The position numbers and the translations under genes were made by a program. 64,000 nucleotides of DNA from Plasmodiophora brassicae. Lineage: Eukaryota > Endomyxa: Phytomyxea > Phytomyxea > Plasmodiophorida. Shown here piece by piece: positions 11,331 to 23,600 of the stretch. The stretch lies in the NCBI GenBank assembly GCA_036867785.1, contig CP145419.1:744001-808000 (forward strand). Reading direction: 5' to 3'. The notes under the pieces are model-generated. The model was not told the origin of the DNA, made no database searches, and saw nothing but the letters and a program-made list of their open reading frames with translations. How positions within the stretch are numbered: position 1 is the first letter of the stretch; every line of letters begins with the position of its first letter.

Positions 11331-12065
11331 TCAAACAGCTCTGGGTGTTGGTTGATATGTGTTTGCCCAGCAACCGTCCGGTCGGCAGACGGTCACGCGT
11401 ACTCTAACCGGGCACGTCGCCGAGACGGACACGGGCACCTTCCGCGGAGGCACCTGGACCTGTTTCCTGTGCAGCCTGGTGGCCCGCCGCCAGGCGAGCA
11501 ACGCTTTGCAGGACAACGCATGGGCCCAATGGAGCAGGGCACGTCTGGTCTGGGCTCTGGCTTGAACGCGCCGCTGCCAAACATGGAAACCGGCGCGTAA
11601 CTCTCGCAGACGAACCATGGCGTTGTACCAGCCCAGCAGCACAACACGCTGTCGACGCTCGCGACACCATTCCTGACATTGTCGCCGGACAGTGACCGCC
11701 TGGACGAGACGCCGCCGCCAGGTAACAAAGACGCGACGTCGAAGGGACCGGTGGTAGAACGCGGCCACGAGGTGGCGAACCTGGCGGGTCCTGGCGAGCC
11801 ACCATCGCAGAGCGCGCGATAGCTGCCGCGACGCATGCCGTTCGCGAACGACTTGCTCACGACGCCAACGCTGGAACTGGACGAGGCGGACGGCTGCCGC
11901 CATGCGATGCAGGACGCGGCGGCGCCGGAAGGCGCCCGCCTGTGCCTCGAGGGCGCATTGCCGAGCAGCGGCGATCCAGTCGTCCAATCGCTTCCGCGCT
12001 GCACGCCTGGCGACGGCCGCCTCGGCCACGAAGTCGGACGCGTTCGTCGCCGCCGACGACGTCAT
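11331..12065 (-). CDS. Sfi1-like centrin-binding repeat protein
   Basis: A single exon encodes 244 aa starting at ATG 12065. The protein is extremely Arg- and Trp-rich, with regularly spaced W/F-x-x-W/R motifs, for example FVTWRRRLVQAVTVRRQ, VLLGWYNAMVRLREL, FHVWQRRVQARAQTRRALL and ALLAWRRATRLHRK. This is the hallmark of Sfi1 repeats, long helices that bind one centrin each at centrosomes or basal bodies. About six repeats are visible, far fewer than in yeast or human Sfi1, so it may be a short family member or a basal-body protein of similar build. It ends with a short Pro-rich tail. No splice sites are needed. Confidence 0.65.
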   Translation of the reverse strand: MTSSAATNASDFVAEAAVARRAARKRLDDWIAAARQCALEAQAGAFRRRRVLHRMAAAVRLVQFQRWRREQVVRERHASRQLSRALRWWLARTRQVRHLVAAFYHRSLRRRVFVTWRRRLVQAVTVRRQCQEWCRERRQRVVLLGWYNAMVRLRELRAGFHVWQRRVQARAQTRRALLHWAHALSCKALLAWRRATRLHRKQVQVPPRKVPVSVSATCPVRVRVTVCRPDGCWANTYQPTPRAV

Positions 12066-12180
12066 CGCGACGGCGTGCCCCAGCGACGCGTGGTGCCTGC
12101 CGTTGCCCAGATATTTTCTGCATGAGACGAATCACTTCGCGGAAGACACGGCGCCACGCACCCGGACACACGCAGCGGCC

Positions 12181-12253
12181 GCCTCTTTAGCTCAGTTGGC
12201 AGAGCATCCGCTTCGTAAGCGGGAGGTCGTGGGTTCGATCCCCATTGGAGGCA
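12181..12253 (+). tRNA. tRNA-Thr (anticodon CGT)
   Basis: The 73-nt cloverleaf has acceptor GCCTCTT pairing with TGGAGGC (one wobble, one T-T mismatch at 7-66), D arm GCTC/GAGC, anticodon stem TCCGC/GCGGG with loop TTCGTAA (CGT reads ACG, Thr), and T arm GTGGG-TTCGATC-CCCAT. Internal A and B boxes are canonical. There is no intron. A TTTT run about 20 bp downstream can serve as the Pol III terminator. Confidence 0.93.
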
Positions 12254-12697
12254 TACGCGCGCGCAGCAACCTGTTTTGCCCCGAGGTTCTGTGCGGTTCG
12301 GCCGCGGCGCGGAACACCGGAAGCGCGACGACATCGGGACCCGGCCGGGTGATGATCCTCCCGACCGCATTGCCGTCCCGGGTTGCCGTTCTCCGGTTCG
12401 CGCCCGGGACTTGGTCCTACGCTCCTCTCCGTAGGACGAATTCGATAGGGCGTCGACACGTATCGTCCACGATGCATTATTGACTGCGTCGACAAGGGCA
12501 ACCAGCAGCGGTACGGCACACAGGCAGCGAGTTGGGGCCGCAACAGTCGATAGTGGATCAGTGTATTATGTGCATGAAGCAGGCAACGGGGTCGGTACAT
12601 GCGGCAATGGTTCCGAAGGTTTGACATGGACCGGCGCCACGCCTTGACACTGGGAAGGCATCCGTCGACGCCCCGTTTCCATCACCTATAAGGTAGT
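12254..12697. other. Intergenic, no gene seen
   Basis: This stretch lies between the tRNA and the stop of the next minus-strand gene. I find no protein-like frame, repeat or RNA gene beyond the tRNA terminator. Confidence 0.4.
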
Positions 12698-13440
12698 TCA
12701 GTCATGGGGATCAAACGTCTGCCCGCCCATGCCACGCGCGAAGCCCGCAGGCACTGGCACACCTGAACATACGGGGCACGGCCATTGCTCGTGCCGCTGC
12801 TGGCGACGCAATGCTCTCCGCCCTATATAGGGAACGCGAGAGTCAAATGACCAGCGTAACACATGATCCGATTGGATGCACATCCCACCTGCACAAACGG
12901 GGCGGATTCGCGAATGTCGCGCTGGGCGGCGGCCACGTCTGTCGCCTGGACAACAATGCCAGATCATCGTCAGAAGGCAATCCCGAATGACAGATTCCGG
13001 GCAACCACACCTGCAAGTACGAGCACGCCAGCGCCAATTTGTCGTTGCGGGTGAGGTCGTGCTGCGGTGGCCGTCTCGTGATGAGCTCGATGAAGGCGCC
13101 GCGTTGGTCCAGCCAGACAACGGGCGACGTGGGGCGTTGCAGGCCGGCCCGGTCGGCATGTTGCTGTCGGATGGCGACCCCCGTGTGGGCCGGGTCGCCG
13201 GCCGTCACAACCTTTTCTGGCGTCCTGCGCCAGTCACGAAGGTCAGCCCATCCATGCCGCTGGCGATCGAGCGTCCAGCGACGTCGGCCGCCTACCGATG
13301 CGACACCGAGCGAGCTCGCGACGACCGGCGTGAGCGGAACAGTCGACGGACTGGAGGAGAACAGAACGTCAGTGCTGTTAGCGGTGAGTGCGCCGTCGGT
13401 CGTACGTACACCAGGCTCCTGCGCCAGCGAAGACTTGCAT
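12698..13440 (-). CDS. Unrecognised small protein
   Basis: Five exons are inferred, with introns 13411-13375 (only 37 nt), 13010-12946, 12888-12823 and 12762-12719. They total 531 nt (176 aa), an exact frame ending TFDPHD. Four exons end in CAG before GTG donors, and the small exons 12945-12889 and 12822-12763 read as clean peptides (ATDVAAAQRDIRESAPFVQ, GGEHCVASSGTSNGRAPYVQ). There is no signal peptide, span or known motif. The layout, small with a Trp/Arg-rich middle, would suit an axonemal accessory protein, but that is speculation. The 37-nt first intron is below the usual size here, so the first exon is uncertain. Confidence 0.5.
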
Positions 13441-14951
13441 GATCACCCTCCCTGGCTGTGATCGTTCGTTCGACACGCGTCGCTTCCGGTCAAACTCAAC
13501 TGGCTTTGCGTAACGTGCCCGTCCTCCGATCATATCTGGGTATCCGGCTGGCCGGCTCGTATCACGATCTGCCCGTACCCGTATTAATTATCTTCAGCCA
13601 CACTGCAGGAATTCGCCTGTTTCCCGTCCCACGAGTCCGTTGCTCAGTGGTCCACTCAGCACCTGTCACCTCTTCAGTCAGGCACCGGAACGGCTGTTGT
13701 GTCCCGCCATTGTGTATTCGCCTGCCGACCTGTCGCAACAAACCTGCTGTTGCGCCAGGTGACGTCCAGTCCGTTTGTTCATGAATAAACGATTAAAGAA
13801 TGGTCACGAGCGTCCTCCCCGCTGATCGCTGCCATCTGTTCGGCAAGCGACGCGACGAAGCATGGGCATTCGTCGCTATCGTGTTGCTGCACTCGGTGGC
13901 ACATGTTTCAACGTGCGTCGAGTGGTTACAGCGCGCGGTCTAGGAAGGTCGTTATGTGTACATACGACCAAATTAGTGACTACCGGTACTCAGACATGGT
14001 CCGCGCGTACAGCAGAGATAACAAGGAAAGCGTCAAGGCCGACATAGACGACGCCAAAGAACCGGAACCCAACGATAATGGCACAGATAACAGCAGGGAA
14101 AACGACTGAGACTCTGAATCTGATATAATATATGTCAACTCCCGCAGAAGCAAAAGTACCTTGAATTATAGGGCGCAGCGAGGAGATCGACCAGCTGGCC
14201 AAACGAGCGGCCAGGAAGGGCCTGAGAAATATCACACGCACGCCGCTCCTGTCCTCCTACAAACTCCACCTACGATGCGTGGAGGCCTGACGATTAGAAG
14301 GATCACTTGAGCAGTTGGAAGGCAAAGGGGCGCCTGAAAAACAGGCGACCTCCTCCCACAAGGGGGATGGATGTCGTCAATAGTGTACGATAGATCAACC
14401 AGAGTAAGAAAGATCAAAGTCTATAAACCTTTGGGGACTCGCAGAGCCCTTAGATCGCCCCAGAGTCGCCAGACGGCAAGATCCCATCACAAAGGTGACT
14501 AGGCCGGCGCCGGCACAGCTGAACCTACGGGTCGTCCTCGGACTCGAGACCGAGGCGCCTGCGTGAAGAGCGCGAAACCCAAATAAACTAAACGACACTA
14601 CACTAACTCCAGCTGGCGTTACGTTCCCTGCCGACAGCACCGGCAATGATCAGCTAGGGCAAACGAGGCAAATCAGCACGTCCCGGGCGTACATTCGCAA
14701 ACGCTGTGCCGTACCACACCCGAGCACCGATATGGCCGTTAGCCTGTGTCCTCGAACGTCCTGTCCGACATTCCTATGTAGGGCGGCCGTCGTACAAGTG
14801 TCCTGTTCCGGAACGCGCTATTTGTGGGTTGTCTGCTTGCCGCGGATTTCGCGCGGGCGCCGGCCGTCCAGGCCCTGGAGACTGCGCCCCCGGCCTCGCG
14901 CGGGACTCATTCTGCAAGCTGCTGCGGGTGCATCCACGAGCCACGTCGGCA
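13441..14951. other. Gene-poor 1.5-kb stretch
   Basis: No convincing gene is visible. A small + frame with ATG at 13954 ends at 14109 (about 51 aa, very acidic C-terminus, NDNGTDNSREND) and could be a short protein, but it has no support beyond being open. The frame 13458-13784 has no ATG. The last ~250 bp, before the zinc-finger gene start at 14952, resembles the region upstream of the paralogue at 37412, so the duplication extends upstream of the coding sequence. Confidence 0.35.
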
Positions 14952-17320
14952 ATGGCGCTCTGGAAATCGTACGCATTGCTCTTCGCGTTCCTTGCCGGGC
15001 GCTGCGCTCTCGGTGGCGATGACGACGCCGTCAGCGACGCAGTCAAGACCCGAGACTTCGACCTGAATATGGCGTGGGACGCTGATCAAGACCCTGTCCA
15101 CGACATGACGTCAAACGCGGTGCCCAACCGCGCCAACCCTCCTTTTATGGTCGCTGATGACGCCGATGACGACGTCAACGGCGATGCAGTCGACACCAAC
15201 GTGGACCGGAATATTGCCTGGTGTGCTCATCGAGACCTAGACCACAGCGTGGCGTCAAACACGGTGACGAATCACGCCCATCTCTCCTTTTATTGCCGCT
15301 GCTGACATCTGCCAGGGAATGAACGACATCGGCAACCTGGGCGACGCCGCCGTCGACGTGGCGATGTCAACGGCAGAGTCTAACAGAGGACGTGATCCAG
15401 CATCGTACGCCACCGATCACCTGCTCAGCAGCCCGCCAATCTGGGCCCCGACGGACGTCGTCAGCTACATGCATGGCTCTGTTGGGCAAACGTGGGTATC
15501 GTACAATCAACACCAGATCATGACGTCTAACTTTGCTGCTGGGGCGACAACATCCAGCTCGATCCCTCAGGGCACAACAGTTACGTGTGGCCAATGCGCA
15601 GGCCTCTTTATATACGGACTGATCCGTAAGCTCCTTAAATAGCCTATTCACGGACTAGAACAGGAGGTTGTTTACGGATTACACGGATCACCGTAAGGGA
15701 TGGAGCATTCTGTTGGAATTTATTGTTCTACACGAACGTCAGCGCCTGAATGTTGCGCTCCTTCAAGGGACAGGTCGGTGATGGCCATTCGGTGGACGTC
15801 TTTCTCTGACTTCACGATGGAGAAATCGCTCTCGACTTGCGCAGTCCCAGGAAAGACGGTTGCCAGGCCATCGCTGAACCTCTACAAAGATAGGAAGCGC
15901 CCCTGCACTACTTTCCAGCTGGATTCAAAGGTGGAAGTTCCGCTTAAGGCATCGAGAGATGCTCGCAGAACTGGTTCGCGAGAATATGCGGCAACCAGCT
16001 CCTGATGTTCCTGTTCTATGGCATCAATATCGGTCCGGGTCCAGCGAACCAGTAGACGGTCAATGTGTCGGCGAACACCAACACAAAACTGCCTCGGAGG
16101 CAAGGTAACAAGTTCTTGCGGCGTGACAGGAGGGACGTGGTCAGCGCTGGCGACATTATTCTCGTCGCGTTCTGCAACAATGCTCGAGATACCGGACAGA
16201 GACGACGAGTACAGGTGGATCGTGTTGTCGACAACATTGGCGAAGGTCCCTGAGCCCATCCAATGCGGCCATGAACAAACGAACCCATGTCCAGAATACA
16301 GTTCTCGACACGTTGGCGATTGACGCCGACCGGTGGCATTTCGACAGCACCCACGTCTCGTCGAGTTCGTCAACCTGTTCCATGTTTCAACAGCTCACGC
16401 CCTTGGACCTGGTTCAACAATCTGGAGCAAAGGTCGCCAAGCGCCTGACGCTGAATGCTGACGGTGAGTTCGGGACTTTGGATCGTCCTGAAAGTAACCA
16501 TGCAAGTTGCGGCGAATTCGTGTACAACCAACATCATAACCCACCACTCGGGAGGTGTCTTTCACTCGCGTTGTGGGCTTGCGCTTCGCGCCGACCTTCT
16601 CCTCCCTGCCGAAGTGGGCGCAGAAGAGACATTCCACCCCTATCACAACATTCGTGTGTTGCTGGTGGGACTGGGTGGGGCGAACGGCGTAATCAACCGG
16701 GTGAGAGGCCTGGAAATCCGTTGTACGCGCTCCCGACGGCATGACAACCACGAAAACTACCCCAACGCGAACTCGCTTATTTATGGACTGACCGCCAGCT
16801 TGATTACGGCGCGCCACGGACTTTTGGGGTCAAAATCCGTATATAAAGAGGCCTGCCAATGCGGCAACCAGTTTTTCAACAAATCTAGCCTAAGGCGGCA
16901 TTTGACACGCGGTTGCAAGGGGCCGGAGCCGACCACATCCAGCTCGGTCCCGAAGGACACTATGTGTGTCCAATGCGGCAAGAAGCTTTCCACCGAATGG
17001 AACCTAAGGCGGCACATGATACGCGGTTGCAAGGCGCCGGGGCCGACCACATCCAGCTCGGTCCCGGATGCCACCACAGTTACGTGCGTTCATTGCCGCA
17101 AGAAGGTATTCAAACATAATCTACTTCGACACCAATACCGCTGCAAGGCTCTCAAGGTGCAGACGTTGTCCTATTGCCCATAGACCATATTGCCCAAATC
17201 ATCTCGGGTTTCGCCATCGCCACTTCCTGTGCAGACACCTGAGGACTCCCCCCCCCCCCCACACATAATGAAGCTGGCACAGAATTATTGGGACTCGTCA
17301 CCGGATGGCTGGCTGTTGCC
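14952..17320 (+). pseudogene. Signal-peptide zinc-finger gene, copy 1, broken by two insertions
   Basis: Exon 1 (14952-15263) encodes a signal-like leader (MALWKSYALLFAFLAGRCAL) and two Asp-rich repeat units. A 52-nt intron (15264-15315) joins in phase to a second exon starting GMNDIGNLGDAAVDVAM. This exon is interrupted at 15598 by a hAT element; reading resumes after 16855 with three C2HC fingers (C-x2-C ... H-x3/4-C, for example CGNQFFNKSSLRRHLTRGC) separated by a TTSSSVP linker, then remnants of a fourth. The frame closes at 17183, and homology to copy 2 continues to 17320, where LTR element A1 begins. Copy 2 (37412) is the intact relative. The combination of signal peptide and zinc fingers is unusual; the function is unknown. 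Confidence 0.7.
15599..16855 (-). mobile_element. hAT DNA transposon, deletion derivative
   Basis: The ends are perfect 20-bp inverted repeats, CAGGCCTCTTTATATACGGA and its complement, flanked by an 8-bp target duplication CCAATGCG (15591-15598 and 16856-16863), as expected for hAT. The minus strand retains a zinc finger with ECLFCAHFGREEKVGAKRK (about 16600) and the C-terminal dimerisation segment (TAQVESDFSIVKSEKDVHR and ITDLSLEG, about 15750-15850), both typical of hAT transposases abundant in oomycetes and other protists. At 1,257 bp the catalytic middle is largely missing. A TAG at 15882-15884 also separates two parts that lie in the same frame. It is therefore not autonomous. It is inserted inside the zinc-finger gene. 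Confidence 0.9.
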
Positions 17321-20300
17321 TGTGCCGGCTCCAAGCTATAAGACAAGAATAGCTGTGATCCGGCTAGGCCGCCCTAAGAATGACGGACATGCACGGAGTG
17401 CGCACGGAGTCCGCACGGCGTCCGCGGGAGCTGCAGGTCGGGGACACAGACGATTATACTACACGGCTGATATACCATCACCGTTGGGACGTCACAGAGA
17501 TCTCTTGAACATCCTTTCGGGGAAGGTTTCAAAGAAGGACGCGATGGTGGCCACCGCGCAGGAGATGCTGCTGGAAGATGACGTCGATGATCGACAACAA
17601 GGACAGAGCGTGCAAGGCTCAACGATCGTCCTGCAGATGAACAAGGCGCCGACCTTGAAGAGCATGGACCGCAAGGCCGTCACGACGTTCATGGCCGAGC
17701 TGAAGACGTATCGGAATCACTTCCGGGACGATCCGAATGCCAAAGGCCAGATCCCACGGTCAGTGAGGAGTATGATCGACCCCGGTCTGCTCAGGGCGAT
17801 CTGCAAGTGGGAACTCGGCACGGACGCCGAGGGGGTGACGGAGAGCGACCTGATGGACTGGATGAAGAGGCATCTGGAGCAGGATCGCTCGACGGACGCG
17901 AACATCGACCGGGAGATGCGGAAGCTGGCGATGAAGCTGACCATCACCACACCAGCGGCAAGGGTCGTGAACCTCGTGCAGCAGTACGAGGAATTGGTCG
18001 CGCGCAACGGGTGGCAGGACCTCTTCACGTCCCGCGAGGGACGGAAGAACCTGGTCAAGTACCTACTGGGTGCTGTGCGCCCATCCGGTTTACAAGCGCT
18101 CATGCGGACCCTCGTCATGAAGCGCCAGACCGATCTCCAGAAGGACCCTTTGGAATTCTATCGGGTGCTGAAGGAACGGGCTGCATCGTATGAGGAGACG
18201 ATGTTGTACATGGAGCCGGGACGTGAGGATGGCAAGGGGAAGGGAAAGGTCAAACCCACCCCGAAGAAGCGAGGGGCGCAGACGGATGAAGGAGGCGATG
18301 GAGGCCGGGACACGAAACGACACCGGAAGGACCTGCGATGTTTCAACTGTGACGAGGTTGGACATCCAGCGTTTCGTTGCCCGAAGAAGCCTACCAAGAA
18401 GCAGGTCGCAGACCTGCTGAAGGATCGCCGCAAGGGGCCAACGGGAAGGGATGGACCCCGTAAGGCCAAATCTGATAAAGATGACGACTTGTCAGAGTAC
18501 CCATGGCTTCCAGTGGTAGGAAGAGTGTCGGAGGGGGCGCAGAGGACAGGGGACCAAGTAGTCGTTCGTGTAAACGGACATGAGGAAGACTACGTTGGGG
18601 TTCTGGACAGTGGAGCGACATCGGTTGACGTTCTGATGCCATTGACCATAGCGCGCGAGCTAATGGAGCGGGACCCATTGTTAACAATGGAGAACCTCCA
18701 GAAGCCGGAAACGTTCTGTCTGGTAGACAGAGAAACGAAGCACACAGCCTACCATGTGATGATACTGGATCTGGGACTGACGACGACGGCAGGCGAACTG
18801 ATCACTCGCCGGCGCCGATGCCTTGTATGGGACATTCCTGAAAAGGAAATAATCCTAGGGGAGAGGCTGTTGGACGAGTTGGGTATCCACCCAAAGAAGG
18901 CCCTGGACGTACTCATTAAGAGCACGCCGAAGAAGGGGAATGACGTCATGGATGAAGTGCACAATATGGCAAACGAGATGCCACCTCTCTGGGAAGGGGA
19001 GGAAGAGGAAACAGAGGATGTGAGGATCGGAACCGATTCCACAGACTCCCTGGAAAGGGAGATGGACGGGATGGCCGAGCGCGCATTGAGGAATGGCCTA
19101 CCGCAAGCGATGGGGAAATCGCTTCGGAAACTCGTCAGAAGATATAGGGACGTTTGGCGTATGAGCATTGGACCTGATGGTCCAGCCAGGGTTACACCAT
19201 TTGTCACGGAGCTGAAACCGGATGCGGAACCTTACAGGTGCCGAGCCAGAAAGTACAGTATGGAGGACAGTGCTTTCATGGAGGAATTCGTCGCCCAATT
19301 GAAGAAGTATGGCCTAGTCGTTGAAAACTACAACGCGAAGTGGGCTTCACCGGTGGTGGTGGTGACGAAGCCAGGGGGCGGAAAGCGGTTCTGTGTTGAT
19401 CTCAGAGCTGTTAATGCCAAATGTGTCGCCGTGGCGTGGCCTATGCCACATCAGGAGGCGATACTCAGGAACCTGGCAGGCTCGAGGTTCTGGTTTAAGC
19501 TAGATGCGTTCAAAGGCTTCTGGATGATGCCGCTGGATGAAGCGTGTCAGGAGATCTTCTCCTTCATGACAGATAAGGGGGTGTATAAGCCAACGAGGTC
19601 GATGCAGGGGGGAATGAACTCCGCCCCTCAGTATCAAGGGAGGATGTTTGAGGTGTTCGGGGAACTTATGTTCCACAAACTAATCATATGGATCGATGAT
19701 CTAATGGGGCATGCCCAAAGGGAGGATGATTGGTTCCGAACGTTGGAACGGACTCTGATGCTAGCCGAACGGCACAGCATCAAGTTCAACGTGGAGAAGT
19801 GTGAGCTCTTCACAACAGAGGTTCGGTTCTGTGGAAGGATATTCACGCCAGAAGGGGTAAGGCACGATCCTGCTAGGATTGAGGCTTTAATGGCGATACC
19901 ACAGCCGAGGACGGCAAGGGACTTGCAACAATTCCTTATGGCAACTCAGTGGATGAGTAGGTCCATCCCTGAGTACAACAGGAAGGTACACCTGTTACAG
20001 AGGATATACGAGGATGCAATGAAGGACCAACCTGGCAGGACGAAAGCCATTGCCAGGAGGGTGCGATTGTGCAAATATGGATGGTCACCCGAACATGCGC
20101 TGGCATTCGAGAAACTGAAGATGGCAGTGGCGGACACGGTCCAACTAGCGTACCCGCGAAAGGACCGGATCCAATGCCTATTCTCAGATGCAAATGAGGT
20201 TAACAGCGCGGCGGTAGTCACACAGATTCCGCCTGAGGACTTGGGTAAACCAGTGCATGGGCAGCGACATGAACCGCTGGGTTTCGTCGGACACAAGTTC

Positions 20301-20612
20301 GCGGGCCCAGAGCGGAACTGGTCCACGGTGGAGAAGGAAGGGTTCGCGATCAAGGATGGGATTGACAAACTGGACTATCTCGTTACAACCAACGAGCAGT
20401 TTCGTTTGTTTACCGATCATAGGAATCTCGTGAGGATATTCTCACCAACGGACGTGTCAAAGCCAACGGCGCAGAAACTGCAACGATGGGCACTGGACAT
20501 ACAGAGGGTCAACTACGTCATTGAACACATTGCGGGGGAGGACAATGTGTGGTCGGATCTTATGACGCGGTGGGGTGCACCGGACGGTGGGCCTGATGAC
20601 CAGCACCTAGAG

Positions 20613-23600
20613 TGTTCATCCAGAGTACCAGTACTCAGATGATGCTGCTCAGATGCTGCTGCCACCCGGTCACATGATCATGACCGTACTCGACCCCGCA
20701 GCGGCCCTTGCTGTGACGATCCTGTCCAAATACATCAGTTCGTTATATCACCAGGCGCCGACTCTTGCGACCGACCGCCCCCGTAGTGGGCAGCGGCGGC
20801 GTTAGCACAGAAGCTTCTTGCGCAAAGAGCCCCAAGCAAACGAACTCACTTAATGGCAGGAGGTGGCCGCAGAGCGCCCGTTCGTCTACAGATGGAGGAC
20901 GACGCCAGGACCAACTCCGACGCCGAGGCCAAGGAGCATGAATCGTCGACAGATGACGAAATCGATCGAGGGCTTCAGTCAACAAACCTGCACGGTAAGA
21001 GCCCGATCTTTATGCCTTTGAAACCGCCCATCCTACGTACCCTGAGCCTTACGGCCAAGGACGGAATTAACGATTTCCTCAAGAAATATAGGAAACACGT
21101 CGAGATCGTTAACGAGCGCCGACTGATCTACAAGGAGGATATTCATCCGCCAACGGTGAAGTCATGCATTACCGAGGACGTCCTCAGAGGGATGTCGAAA
21201 TATCGCCTACGTCAACCCGCCAGCACGATCACGGATGGCGACATCATGAGCTACTTGAGGTCAGTCCAACGCAGGGAGGCTGATGTCGAGAGTTCGACAG
21301 ACATCAAGGCGCTTCTCACGAAGACAGTGGTCATGAACCTGTCAATCAAGAGTATTGAGGAACGTGTCACGTCTTTCTTCGCCAAGTTCGATGAGCTAAT
21401 CGACGACTATGGGCTACAAGACACATACGCCAAAGGAACGAAAGGAACCAAGCGCAAGATCAAGGTATTACGCGGAGGTATCCGTCCCACTGACCTTGCG
21501 GTTCTAGTCGAACGCGCGATCGAGTTCGGAGGGTGCAGGGACGCTGAGAAGGACGAGCTCAAATTCTTCGACCTCGTCGACCGTCTTGCCAAAGAGCAGG
21601 ACAAACACTTCCGGCTGCAAGCTGAGAAGAAGAAGTCTCCAGCGCAGACCATGTCCCCACCTGCAGGTAAGAAAGGTAAGGACGTTGTTGCTCCGAATAG
21701 GAATGGCGGCAAGCATCCGACAAATCCGATCGGACTGAAGACAGCTCAATCGTCCACATCGCAAACGAAAGACGAATCGAGGGACATCCCCGAGCACATC
21801 CGAAAACGTTTCGAAGGTAAGGATCCTCCAAAGGCAGGTTGCCTAATCTGCAAGGAGCAGCACTGGGTCCAAGTGTGCCCGAAGGCAACTCAAGGAGAAC
21901 GCAAAGCTGCCATTGAAAAGTTCCAGAAAGAGCGCAAAGAGAAGGAGGAGAGTAAGGGCAACGCAGACACGGCAAAGCGCATGGGCCCGCCGTCGCCGTC
22001 AACACCGTCCCCTATGAGACTTCGCTTCCAGAACTCGCTCGACCTTCCATTCGAAGCCGATAGTGGTGCGACGAAGACCGTCATTTCGCAATCGCAACTG
22101 CTACGGATTCAAGCCATCCAGCATGTCCCAGTCAAAGTGTTCGACCATCCAACGGAGGCGAAACTTGCAACGATCGGGGCTACGACAACAATTGTCGCCA
22201 CAGCGATCGTGGACATCACCATTGTCCCACCTTCGCATGGCAAACCTGCACATCTACGCGGGCGGGAAATCAACGTATGTCGCGAAGACCTATCTGATGA
22301 CATTGTCCTTTTAGGAGCCCCGGAACTGGACGCGTTGGGTATCAATCCAGCTACACAACTGAAGGAGATGTTAATCGAGGCAAATGGTCCTATCATCATC
22401 GAAGCGGATCCGACCCCGGAACGTCACGCCCCAGGTGGTCAAGGGATCACGATGAGAGCGGTAAGACACCCGGAGGTAAGTGGAACAACTCGCGATCATG
22501 AGCCCCAATTGGACACCAATGATCCGGGTGACGACTATGATGTCGAAATCGGAGAACACTCCGATACAGACGTGGACAGGGCAATAGACCGGATGATACA
22601 ACGTGCAACTGACTCCGGTTTCCCTAACGATCAAGTCCCGCGTCTACGCACAACTGTCAATCGACACAAAGACATATGGCGAACGAAGCTTGGCCGTGAT
22701 CCACCTGCGAAAGTAAGTCCACTGAAACTACACTTCAAAGCAGATGCTCGTCCTGTTCGTTGCCGAACACGAAGGTATACCCTCGAACATCAAAAATTCA
22801 TGGATGATCACGTAGGAACCTTGGCGGAAAACGATTTTGTGTACCGCAATCCGCACAGCAGGTACGCGTCGCCGTGTCTGGTCGTCGACAAGAAGGACAC
22901 GGAGGTTCGCGGCCATCGGCTGACCGTCGACATCAATGAAGCCGTCAACAAACAGACCGAACGCATTGCATGGCCGATGCCTCACATCGACATCATCCTG
23001 ACCTACCTACGTTCCGCGACCATCTTCATGCTGTTCGATGCCTTTAAAGGCTATTGGCAATTTCCGTTGCACCCTGATTCGCAGGAGGCCTGCTCGTTCA
23101 TGACGCACATCGCCACGTTTACACCCAGGCGCATCATCCAGGGAATCGCTGATTGCGTGTTTGCGTTCCAGGCGGGAATGCAACAGGTGTTGGGGAAACT
23201 TCTATATATCTGCGCCCTACTCTGGATCGACGATATCCTCGGCTACGTATCTGGATTCGGAGCCTACATGGACACACTCGAATCTCTTCTCAACGCTTTC
23301 GACGAGTTTGGAGTTAAACTCAACCCTGATCGCTGCCAGTTATATCTCACTTCAGTGACATGGTGCGGTCGCGTTATATCCGCTGATGGAGTGTCGTTCG
23401 ATCGCTCGTATCTCAACGCCTTGCACGATCTATCAACTCCTATCACGGCTGCTGATCTCCAACAGTTCCTCTCGGGCCTCAATTGGGTCCGTTCTGTTAT
23501 CCCTCAATTCGCGGCACATGTTCATCCGCTACAGGATCTACTTCTGTCCGCTTCTCGTTCTGTCAGCAGTCTGAAGAAATCACACCTACGTCGAGTTCGT

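Noticed and set aside
12187-12627. Minus-strand frame overlapping the tRNA
   Set aside because: It reads through the tRNA gene and has no protein-like features.
13458-13784. 108-codon + frame
   Set aside because: No ATG, no recognisable domain, low-complexity Pro/Val composition.
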